7,560 bases of DNA from Flavobacteriales bacterium (lineage in GTDB: Bacteria; Bacteroidota; Bacteroidia; Flavobacteriales_D; Crocinitomicaceae). The notes under the pieces were generated by a model, which saw only the letters and a program-made list of their open reading frames with translations, had not been told where the DNA came from and made no database searches. Location: contig CANHJY010000088.1 of assembly GCA_947461185.1 (NCBI GenBank), positions 1 to 7,560 of the forward strand, given 5' to 3'. Below are positions 1-7,115 of the stretch, piece after piece (position 1 is the first letter of the stretch; the number at the start of each line of letters is the position of its first letter). The translations under genes were made by a program, and so were the position numbers.

Positions 1-28
1 AATAAAAAAAAGCCGGATAACCGGCTTT
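1..28 (-). terminator. Rho-independent terminator closing the minus-strand gene series
   Basis: A perfect 8-bp inverted repeat (AAAGCCGG at 9-16, CCGGCTTT at 21-28) surrounds a 4-base loop. On the left it runs into an A-rich stretch (3-11). Read on the minus strand this is a GC-rich hairpin followed directly by a run of about nine U residues, the standard intrinsic terminator. It begins 22 bases past the stop codon of the 51-944 gene, so it ends the transcript carrying that gene and probably the genes upstream of it. The T-run on the plus-strand side is short, so I see no evidence that it works in both directions. Confidence 0.93.
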
Positions 29-50
29 GGAAACGATCAATGAAAATATA

Positions 51-944
51 CTAGTAATTGAAAAGGGTTATGCCAAAATGCAGATCTTTTTGAGTAAACA
101 TATTGTTGTAATGAAACATATTAGCTAATTCATTAATTTCAGAAATATCGAAAACAGAAAGTCCAGCTACGGCAGCTGCCTCTTCACTTTCGGTACCAGT
201 TTTTAAAGCATATTTTCTCAGTTTTTTGTAGGTTTTTTCTAAATTAATTCCAGTAAGTTGTTCCAATTCGCCTATCGTTGTAGAAAAAGTAACGAAACTT
301 TTAAACTCTTCAAAACCGTTAGAAGGATTCCAGTCAAAATCAACATCCATTCCTTTAACAAAACCAATTCTATTTTGAGTGTAAAATGAATTTGGTTCTA
401 TTCCGAATTTAGCCATTTCCTCAGGATTGTCGTCATCAAAACCATCCATTAATATAATTCCGGATAATCCATCAAAAGAATAATAGTAATCGCAAAAAGT
501 TTCACTAATTATTACGGTATTATATTCACCGGTGGTTACATCATACACAATAGAATCTTCACCCTCTAAGTTTATAAGCGTATGGTAATCAGTCCTACAA
601 CCATTGGCTTGAATTTCTTGGTATGATGTATCAATTACATCAAAAAATCCTTTTAAGCCGACAAAATGGAAATACTCATCTGAATTTTTTATGTATGAAG
701 CGTCAACAGCGTAAATACTTTCAAATGAAATAGATTCTTCACCATCCAAAGCATTTAATTCTCTTCTTTTAAATTCTTTTTTGAGAATTGTAATTAAAGA
801 GGATGTGTTTTCGTGATTTAAGACTTGATTAAATATATCACCATTAAAGTTTTCAATTGCCTCATAAGACATATAAACAATTTTCTGCTGGGAGAAGGCG
901 GTGAATGAAAGGACAGAAACAATGGTTAATAAGATAGTTTTCAT
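51..944 (-). CDS. Secreted protein of unknown function, paralogue of its upstream neighbour
   Basis: This is a 297-residue protein that I do not recognise as a named family. It starts at an ATG followed immediately by a signal peptide: K2, a hydrophobic core at about residues 4-17, and likely cleavage near FSQ (17-19). The mature part is soluble-looking, acidic and rich in aromatics, with no further membrane segment and only two cysteines (C116, C151). It is related to the protein encoded just upstream (979-1881). Shared blocks are ENTSSLI (45-51) followed by KRRE, GEDSIVYD..TG (128-139), CDYYYS....SGIIL (151-165), RIGFVK (192-197), VTFSTTIG (218-225), YKKL (239-242) and the extreme end HFG..LFNY. 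Identity is modest overall, so the duplication is old. It is the last gene before the terminator, 34 bp after its paralogue, and the two are probably co-transcribed. A location in the periplasm or outer membrane, or export, follows from the signal peptide. A distant link to GldN-type proteins is possible but unproven. Confidence 0.85.
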   Translation of the reverse strand: MKTILLTIVSVLSFTAFSQQKIVYMSYEAIENFNGDIFNQVLNHENTSSLITILKKEFKRRELNALDGEESISFESIYAVDASYIKNSDEYFHFVGLKGFFDVIDTSYQEIQANGCRTDYHTLINLEGEDSIVYDVTTGEYNTVIISETFCDYYYSFDGLSGIILMDGFDDDNPEEMAKFGIEPNSFYTQNRIGFVKGMDVDFDWNPSNGFEEFKSFVTFSTTIGELEQLTGINLEKTYKKLRKYALKTGTESEEAAAVAGLSVFDISEINELANMFHYNNMFTQKDLHFGITLFNY

Positions 945-978
945 GATTTGATTTTTTTGATTTAAAGTTTATTAGTTA

Positions 979-1881
979 TTAATACTGAAAAAACACTTGA
1001 CCAAAATGGTTGTCGAAAGAAGCATCTGGGCACAAGAATTTTTGTGGCACTTGTTTTACATCAAGAGAGGTAAAGGTCAAAGATTGGCTGTCATCATGAC
1101 TTTTGGATACAGCTTTTTTAGCCTTCACAATTGTTTTATACCAATTATCAGTGAATAAGGAGATGTTGGGAACTTTAGTAAGTGAGCTGGAGAAGGTAAT
1201 GAGTAATCGATCTTCATCTTCACCAGTTTCAGGGTTGTATAAATAGATTGTTTTTACCAATCCGAAACGAACGTCTGCATAGGGATAATTCTCTTCTGGC
1301 ATATCGTATTCGAAAAGCACTATTCCGTCAATATTGTTAACGGAATAATAGGTATCACATTTTTCATAGTACTCTACTAATTCCACACCTGTATTTGGAT
1401 CAATTACAATTGAATCATTTCCAAAAGCGTTTTCAACTAATTCTTCGTAGCAGTCTCGTTTATTAAGAAATAGATCTAATTCTCTATCTTCAATACCGAT
1501 GATATGGTTAAAATAGTACCATTCGTAATTGTTGTTAAAGAAATTAATGACCTCAGCATTAACCCCAAAACAAGGAATTTCTTTTTCGCCTTGTTCGAAA
1601 TAATTCGGTTGAGAGGCAAAAACAAACTGATGTTCATCATTTTCTGCAATTGCTGTATTGATATTGTTGGATTCAATTTCCGAAATTGCAAAATCTTGAC
1701 GCTTCATTTGAAATTGAATACCACTGATCATGGAATTTGTATTTTCTTCATCGAAAATGGCTTTCCATAATTCAGGATTTATTCTTGAAAGTTCATCGGA
1801 ATTGATGTAGGAATAGGTGCTTTGAGATATGGCAAAAAATTGAACTAAACAAGCAATTAATAGCGCTGAAATTCTTTTCAT
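979..1881 (-). CDS. Secreted protein of unknown function, paralogue of its downstream neighbour
   Basis: This is a 300-residue protein with no family I can name. The ATG start is supported by a signal peptide right behind it (K2, R3, hydrophobic residues about 5-18, likely cleavage around AISQ at 17-20). The mature chain has four cysteines (C104, C144, C175, C284), twice as many as its paralogue. Only C175 aligns with a cysteine there (C151). Blocks shared with the 51-944 product are EENTNSMIS (45-53), MKRQ (59-62), GNDSIVIDPNTG (154-165), CDTYYS...IDGIVL (175-189), VRFGLVK (204-210), ITFSSSL (228-234), NWYK (246-249) and the C-terminal NHFGQVFFQY. The central stretch, DPNTG followed by a hydrophobic 'FGLVKTIYLYNPETGE' segment, resembles in style the GldN/PorN family of gliding and type IX secretion proteins; this is a weak impression only. 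The gene lies 76 bp after the M14 peptidase gene and 34 bp before its paralogue, consistent with one transcript. Confidence 0.85.
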   Translation of the reverse strand: MKRISALLIACLVQFFAISQSTYSYINSDELSRINPELWKAIFDEENTNSMISGIQFQMKRQDFAISEIESNNINTAIAENDEHQFVFASQPNYFEQGEKEIPCFGVNAEVINFFNNNYEWYYFNHIIGIEDRELDLFLNKRDCYEELVENAFGNDSIVIDPNTGVELVEYYEKCDTYYSVNNIDGIVLFEYDMPEENYPYADVRFGLVKTIYLYNPETGEDEDRLLITFSSSLTKVPNISLFTDNWYKTIVKAKKAVSKSHDDSQSLTFTSLDVKQVPQKFLCPDASFDNHFGQVFFQY

Positions 1882-1957
1882 GGTTAATAATGGTTTTTGT
1901 ATTTTGAGGGCGAAAATAATACATTTTGTATATTTAACCTCGAGTCTTAGCCATTAT

Positions 1958-4417
1958 TTACCTTCCCACCATAAATAGTGCATTTGCAACAAAGAGCTTC
2001 CCGTTTTCCCAAAAGCCTCTGAATAAGGGATTATCAGCAAAATGAACAATACAACCATTACCCATATTTTCAACTCCAAATACGAGGTTTTTGTCCAATG
2101 TTTTTTTAGCATCAGCTCCAACAAATCCGGAAATTACTTCTGGATTACTTCCCGTGTAAACTACATTCTGGGCTCCTTCAATCCATCCGTATGAATCTGC
2201 ACTGAGGCGTAAAGTAAAATAGTCGTCTGCATAACCAAAAGCAAGTGGGTTACTTTGATCAACCATACATCTTATTATGGCACCGCTTACAGCGGAGGAG
2301 ATTGCTTCGCGTTCTTGTTTGGTGTAGTTGATATTAGGATGTTCGTGAAGGTCATAGTTGCTTTCATAATTGTCATTCAATGCGCCCTTTAATAAAACTG
2401 AAGATTGAAATAGCTCGGATAGACTGTTTAATGCAGTTCCAAATGCGATTACTTTTCCTCCTGAATTCACCCAATTTTGAAGTGCTGCGAGTTCATCATA
2501 ATCAAATTGCATAGCGTAATCTCCCTCGGGAAGAATGACAACTTGATAATTAGACAAAATAATTGAACTAAAATCACTTACATTAACTCTTGAAATTGGG
2601 AAATCCAATTCATTATCAAAGTAATGCCATATTTCGCCTGTATTTAAAGAGTTAGTGACTTCTCCTGTAAACATTAAAACATTGGTTTGCCCTATGACCT
2701 TGACGGTTGATGAACCAAAATCATTTCCTTTGGTAACCATTCCTGTAGCAGTGGAATAAAGTTGTATTTGGTATTCATTGGCAAGATCAACCACTTTTTT
2801 TGCATAATCGGCAGCATTGTCCCCTTTTGCAATAATCAAAGTGCCAGATTGATAAGATTTGCCATTAACTTCAAATGCATTTTCTGAAAAACGTATTTTG
2901 ATCTTCTTTTGAAGGAGTGCTGATAGAAATCTGGCATCTTCCATGCTGTTCCATTCGGCGAGATAAGCGTAAGCATTGTTGTCAACAGCATTCATTACAA
3001 CAAATTGTTCTGTTTGATCACCTTCGATTTCTTTGTCAGTGGCAATGGCATCAAGACCATAAGCATAAGGTAATGACCAAGCAGTAATATCATAAGTCAA
3101 TGAATCACTCAACTTAGTCTTGGGTTCGAAAAGAACATTAACCAAAGTTCCTTTTTTCTGATTTGTAGAAATGATGAGGTCTCCTTTTTCTATTTGACGA
3201 TTACCTTTGGTGTTAATTGAATATTGAAATCCATTCGCATTTCCTGATTTACCAAAGCTGTATTCAATTTCATGCGCATCAAGAAGTTGGGTGAGTAGTT
3301 TGATTTCATTTTTATCACCAAAAAGAACATAGCTTTGATAATCAAATTTTTGATTCAAGTAGAAATCATGATTTTGACTAATCAATTCTAAATAGCGTTT
3401 AGCAGATGCTTCAACAGTTGAAATCCCTGTAGTATGGTGATGTAATAAACGATCTTTTAATGTCAATTCGGCTCCAGTTTCGTTAATTACAGTTAGTCCT
3501 CCTCTGCCGCTTCCACCTTGTTCGTAGGTCATTCCAACTGCTCCATTATACATAGGATAGGTATCGCCATAACTTGGGTAAAGCAAATCAAAAATTTCTT
3601 TTGTAAAATAAAACCACCCATTTTTATCGAAATAGGATGCGTTATTTTGTCCTACAAAGGTTTGGAAAGCTCTTTGCCATTGGGTAATAACCTCGTGAAA
3701 AGGTTCGGCTGCAGGCGCAAAATAATACGGCTCATTGATACCTTGTTCATGAAAATCAACATGAACGTGAGGCAACCATTGATTGTAAAGTGCAATTCTT
3801 TGTTTTGATTCATTTTGCGTCAACCAAGCCCAGTCTCTATTCAAGTCAAATAAATAATGATTGGGTCTTCCTCCAGGCCATTGTTCATGGTGTTCAGATG
3901 TTGAAACATTGTTGTTGGCGTTAGTTCCAACCTGAGAGTTGTACCAATTGACATATCGGTCTCGACCATCTGGATTGATGCATGGATCAAGGATAACCAA
4001 AACATTTTCAAGTAATTCCTTTTTCGAAGTAAGTAATTCGTATGCTGTAAGCATAGCAGCTTCGGTACAAGCACTCTCGTTGCCATGAACGTTGTATGAT
4101 AACCAAACAATTGCCACCTTTTCATCGGAACTTAAATTACGATGCGCGGCTTTAATTGACTCAATATTCTTTAAATTTTCATCACTACTGATATAGGCAA
4201 CAATCAGATCTCTGTTTTCATTGGTTTTGCCGTATTCTTCTACTTTAATATTGTTTGGTTTGTTTTCTTCCAAATGATTGAAATAATCTACAACTTGATG
4301 ATGGCGTGTGAAATAGGTGCCCAAATCTTGTCCTAAAAAGGCATCAGGATTCTGCAATTGAGCATAAATAGAAGTGCTTAAAAGAAGCGTGAAAAAAGCA
4401 AGTGAAAATCTAAACAT
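1958..4417 (-). CDS. Exported zinc carboxypeptidase, peptidase family M14
   Basis: This 819-residue protein is a metallocarboxypeptidase-like enzyme expected to act outside the cytoplasm on peptides or peptide-like substrates. A signal peptide opens it (residues 1-19, cleavage probably after IYA). The M14 catalytic domain spans about 35-340. The zinc motif is HGNE (H111, E114), and the third ligand is most likely H223 in DFHEQG. NPDG (148-151) and DLNRDW (191-196, with N193-R194 matching the substrate-carboxylate-binding Asn-Arg pair of carboxypeptidase A) are present. The general base is probably E299 in TYEQGG. All key residues are therefore intact. A long C-terminal region follows; about 605-665 (VVILPEGDYAM then LQNWVNSGGKVIAFG) looks like the class I glutamine amidotransferase-like fold seen in related Bacteroidota proteins, with no sign of amidotransferase activity. 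The length is usual for this group. The C-terminus ends in VANALFMVGR and shows no recognisable type IX sorting domain, so a periplasmic or membrane-associated place is more likely than T9SS secretion. Substrate cannot be read from the sequence. Confidence 0.93.
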   Translation of the reverse strand: MFRFSLAFFTLLLSTSIYAQLQNPDAFLGQDLGTYFTRHHQVVDYFNHLEENKPNNIKVEEYGKTNENRDLIVAYISSDENLKNIESIKAAHRNLSSDEKVAIVWLSYNVHGNESACTEAAMLTAYELLTSKKELLENVLVILDPCINPDGRDRYVNWYNSQVGTNANNNVSTSEHHEQWPGGRPNHYLFDLNRDWAWLTQNESKQRIALYNQWLPHVHVDFHEQGINEPYYFAPAAEPFHEVITQWQRAFQTFVGQNNASYFDKNGWFYFTKEIFDLLYPSYGDTYPMYNGAVGMTYEQGGSGRGGLTVINETGAELTLKDRLLHHHTTGISTVEASAKRYLELISQNHDFYLNQKFDYQSYVLFGDKNEIKLLTQLLDAHEIEYSFGKSGNANGFQYSINTKGNRQIEKGDLIISTNQKKGTLVNVLFEPKTKLSDSLTYDITAWSLPYAYGLDAIATDKEIEGDQTEQFVVMNAVDNNAYAYLAEWNSMEDARFLSALLQKKIKIRFSENAFEVNGKSYQSGTLIIAKGDNAADYAKKVVDLANEYQIQLYSTATGMVTKGNDFGSSTVKVIGQTNVLMFTGEVTNSLNTGEIWHYFDNELDFPISRVNVSDFSSIILSNYQVVILPEGDYAMQFDYDELAALQNWVNSGGKVIAFGTALNSLSELFQSSVLLKGALNDNYESNYDLHEHPNINYTKQEREAISSAVSGAIIRCMVDQSNPLAFGYADDYFTLRLSADSYGWIEGAQNVVYTGSNPEVISGFVGADAKKTLDKNLVFGVENMGNGCIVHFADNPLFRGFWENGKLFVANALFMVGR

Positions 4418-4418
4418 A

Positions 4419-4439
4419 TTGAAAGCAATTGGCTTTCAA
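4419..4439 (-). promoter_or_regulatory. Perfect inverted repeat next to the M14 peptidase start codon
   Basis: TTGAAAGC (4419-4426) and GCTTTCAA (4432-4439) are exact inverted copies separated by 5 bases. On the minus-strand transcript the hairpin would end one base before the ATG at 4417, exactly where a ribosome must bind. A further AAAGC at 4438-4442 overlaps the repeat, so alternative pairings exist. There is no U-run after the hairpin, so it is not an intrinsic terminator for ftsK. It could limit translation of the peptidase, serve as a protein-binding palindrome, or be chance in AT-rich DNA. The repeat is seen directly; any function is inference. Confidence 0.35.
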
Positions 4440-4466
4440 AGCTAACGAATAGTTTTCATTTAGGCA

Positions 4467-7004
4467 TTAAATAATCCCTTTGGTTTTTAGGTATTCGTTA
4501 AGGGATTCTAGATCGCCAAAAAGCACTTCTCTCGCTTTGGATCCCTGGAAAGGACCTATGATGCCCATACCTTCTAATTGGTCAACAATTCTACCTGCTC
4601 GGTTATAACCCAATTTCAGTTTTCTTTGAAGTAAACTTGCCGAACCTTGTTGATTAATTACAACAATTTGAGCAGCTTCAGAGAACATGGGGTCGATTTC
4701 ATTCATGTCAAAATCACCTGAACCTTCACCGCCTTCACCAACATATTCTGGTAACAATAATGCTTCAGGATATGCCCTTTGTTCGCCGATGAAACTACAA
4801 ATATCCTCTACTTCAGGCGTGTCAACGAAACCACATTGTAAACGTTTCAAGTCAGATCCTGTGGAAATTAGCATATCACCGCGTCCGATGAGTTGGTCGG
4901 CACCTGAAGCGTCGAGAATGGTTCTCGAGTCAATTTTTGAAAGTACTCTAAATGCAATTCTTGCGGGGAAATTCGCTTTGATCATACCGGTAATAACATT
5001 CACAGAAGGTCTTTGGGTTGCAACAATGAGGTGAATTCCAATTGCACGAGCCAACTGAGCAAGACGAGCGATAGGGTGCTCAACTTCTTTTCCGGCTGTC
5101 ATGATAAGATCTGCAAATTCATCAATAAGAACGACGATATATGGAAGGAAACGGTGTCCTTTCTCTGGATTCAGTTTTCTCGCAATAAATTTTGCATTGT
5201 ATTCAATGATGGTTCTAACTCCAGCGTCTTTTAATAAACCATATCGGTCATCCATTTCGATACACAATGAATTCAATGTATTAACTACTTTGGAAACATC
5301 GGTAATGATTGCATCTTCTTCACCTGGAAGTTTAGCAAGGAAATGGCGTTCAATTTTATTGTAAAGTGTCAATTCCACCTTTTTAGGGTCTACCAATACA
5401 AATTTTACTTGAGCCGGGTGTTTCTTGTATAAGATAGAAATTAGTATGGCGTTTAATCCAACAGATTTACCTTGTCCAGTTGCACCAGCAACTAGTAAGT
5501 GAGGCATTTTTGTAAGGTCGAATGTAAATGTTTCATTGGTAATGGTTTTTCCCATTACAATGGGCAATTCTGCATCAGAATTTTGGAATTTTTCAGATGC
5601 AATAAGAGAACGCATGCTAACCATTTCCGGTTTTGAATTCGGAACTTCGATACCGATTGTTCCTTTTCCAGGTATTGGTGCTATAATTCGAATACCAAGA
5701 GCGCTCAAACTCAAAGCGATATCGTCCTCTAAGTTTTTAATCTTCGAAATTCTAACTCCAGGTGCAGGAACAATTTCGTATAAAGTTACAGTAGGGCCGA
5801 CTGTTGCCTTAATTTTTGCGATGTCGATTTTATAATGAGATAAAGTTTCAACAATTTTGTTTTTGTTGTCTTCTAATTCTTGTTTGTTCACCGAAACAGC
5901 GCTACTTCCATATTCTTTTAATAAATCGATTGGAGGTAAAACATAACTAGATAAATCCAATGTTGGATCGTAGTCACCAAATTCTTTGCGCAAATCATTT
6001 AATTCATCAGCGTCTAAGGCAGCATCAGGTTTTGCGACTTCAACAGCCATATCGGATAACTCGATTTCAGGAAGCTCGATATTGGTATTTTCAATTTCAA
6101 AATCGGAATCGAAATTTTCAGGAATATCAATGATTAATTCTGAATCACTTTCTTCGTCTGTTTCATCTTCATCAAAATTAATGGTTTCAGAAATAAAATC
6201 TTTTTCAATATCATCATCTTGAATCGTATTTACCGCATGAATATCAACACTTCCATAAGGTTTATATCCATTATCATTTTCATCTTCAATTTCAGACATT
6301 TCAAGTGATTCATCTTTTTTGCCGAAAAGTCGATTAAACAAGGCTTTGAGATCCGCATTGAAAATGGCAACGACAAGTAAGTATCCTAATGCGCAAATCA
6401 TGATTAATGCTCCAATTCTTCCAAGAGATAATGAAAGCCAATCAGTTAAATAATATCCAAAAGAACCACCTATGTAATTGAGGTGATTTGCAAAATACCC
6501 GAGAAAAGCCGATAACCAAAGTGTTAAGAGAAACACACGTGAAATTGTTTTACGAATCGGAAGAATTTCAGTATCCAATAAAACTTTAATTCCGCCAAGA
6601 AAAAGTAAAAAAATCAATCCAAAGGATGGAAGACCAAACCATTTGAAAATTAAAAGGTGAGAGGTCCAAGCACCAAATTTACCGAGCCAGTTGGAAACTT
6701 CTGTAGGATTATTTTCAAATAAAAACTCAAAAAGACCTTTGTTTAATACCCTGTCTTGATCATCTGTCCATGTGAAAATGTAGGAAAGACAAGCCAGAAA
6801 TAAGTAAAAGGACAGGAGAACCAAAAGAACACCAATGGTGGTTTTTAGTTTTTTCTTATTTACTTTGAAACCAAGAGAAGGAATTTTCTTTTTGTCCTTA
6901 GTTTCCGTTTTGTTATTGATAATCTTATTCCTTTTATTCCCTTTTGGAGCTTCAGCTTCTTCTATTTCAGGTTCTTTTTTAGGAATATACTCGTTCTCAG
7001 CCAT
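4467..7004 (-). CDS. ftsK: DNA translocase FtsK (SpoIIIE/FtsK family)
   Basis: This 845-residue protein is the septum-anchored, ATP-driven DNA pump that moves chromosome ends out of the closing septum and, in most bacteria, activates XerCD recombination at dif. A basic cytoplasmic tail (about 21-54) precedes four membrane segments (about 55-79, 114-143, 154-175, 183-215). A strongly acidic linker follows (about 231-320, 34 Asp/Glu in 90 residues with only two Lys and no Arg). The alpha domain lies around 375-460 (VGPTVTLYEIVPAPGVRISKI). The RecA-like motor has Walker A GATGQGKS at 507-514, Walker B VVLIDEF at 624-630 (D628, E629) and VATQRPSVNVITG at 661-673. The C-terminal gamma winged helix (about 778-840, with LLQRKLKLGYNRAGRIVDQLE) is the part that reads polar KOPS-type sequences. 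It is complete and of normal length for Bacteroidota. The ATG at 7002-7004 gives the expected N-terminus; the leader before it has only a weak AGAGAA-like purine stretch. The 111 bp upstream contain no convincing promoter. Confidence 0.98.
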   Translation of the reverse strand: MAENEYIPKKEPEIEEAEAPKGNKRNKIINNKTETKDKKKIPSLGFKVNKKKLKTTIGVLLVLLSFYLFLACLSYIFTWTDDQDRVLNKGLFEFLFENNPTEVSNWLGKFGAWTSHLLIFKWFGLPSFGLIFLLFLGGIKVLLDTEILPIRKTISRVFLLTLWLSAFLGYFANHLNYIGGSFGYYLTDWLSLSLGRIGALIMICALGYLLVVAIFNADLKALFNRLFGKKDESLEMSEIEDENDNGYKPYGSVDIHAVNTIQDDDIEKDFISETINFDEDETDEESDSELIIDIPENFDSDFEIENTNIELPEIELSDMAVEVAKPDAALDADELNDLRKEFGDYDPTLDLSSYVLPPIDLLKEYGSSAVSVNKQELEDNKNKIVETLSHYKIDIAKIKATVGPTVTLYEIVPAPGVRISKIKNLEDDIALSLSALGIRIIAPIPGKGTIGIEVPNSKPEMVSMRSLIASEKFQNSDAELPIVMGKTITNETFTFDLTKMPHLLVAGATGQGKSVGLNAILISILYKKHPAQVKFVLVDPKKVELTLYNKIERHFLAKLPGEEDAIITDVSKVVNTLNSLCIEMDDRYGLLKDAGVRTIIEYNAKFIARKLNPEKGHRFLPYIVVLIDEFADLIMTAGKEVEHPIARLAQLARAIGIHLIVATQRPSVNVITGMIKANFPARIAFRVLSKIDSRTILDASGADQLIGRGDMLISTGSDLKRLQCGFVDTPEVEDICSFIGEQRAYPEALLLPEYVGEGGEGSGDFDMNEIDPMFSEAAQIVVINQQGSASLLQRKLKLGYNRAGRIVDQLEGMGIIGPFQGSKAREVLFGDLESLNEYLKTKGII

Positions 7005-7115
7005 GTTCAGTTCTCTGTAAAGCTAAATTAGTTGTCTAACAGTTTCAATTTAGGACATTGAACTTGAACTTTAAACACGCAGATGTTAGTTATGGAAGAA
7101 AAGGAAGAAAAAAAT

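Noticed and set aside
1504..1770. Plus-strand open frame of 88 codons inside the 979-1881 gene
   Set aside because: It lies wholly within a well-supported secreted-protein gene that has a recognisable paralogue, and it has no coding signature of its own.
979..1881. Lipobox-like LIAC at residues 8-11 of the 979-1881 product, suggesting a lipoprotein
   Set aside because: The cysteine comes too early (position 11), and the hydrophobic stretch continues past it to about residue 18, so a normal signal peptide with cleavage near residue 20 fits better.
1919..1931. Small palindrome ATACA-TTT-TGTAT in the gap between the peptidase and the secreted pair
   Set aside because: A 5-bp stem with only one G-C pair is too weak for a terminator and too short to call an operator without comparative data. 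The nearby TATTTTCG also lacks a partner -33 TTG.
5986..6222. Serine-rich open frame on the plus strand inside ftsK
   Set aside because: It is the antisense reading of the acidic GAA/GAT-rich linker codons, which yields serine and phenylalanine codons automatically. It has no independent start signal or family resemblance.
7023..7048. Bacteroidota-type promoter for ftsK (TAATTTAG against TAnnTTTG, with TTG upstream, minus strand)
   Set aside because: The -7 box has a mismatch and the spacing to TTG is only 15 bases, shorter than usual. Such matches are frequent in AT-rich DNA.
7108..7114. Run of seven A (U on the minus transcript) just after the DUF4412-like gene, as a possible terminator
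   Set aside because: No GC-rich hairpin precedes it. The surrounding GGAAG/AAAA purine repeats on the plus strand explain it as low-complexity spacer.
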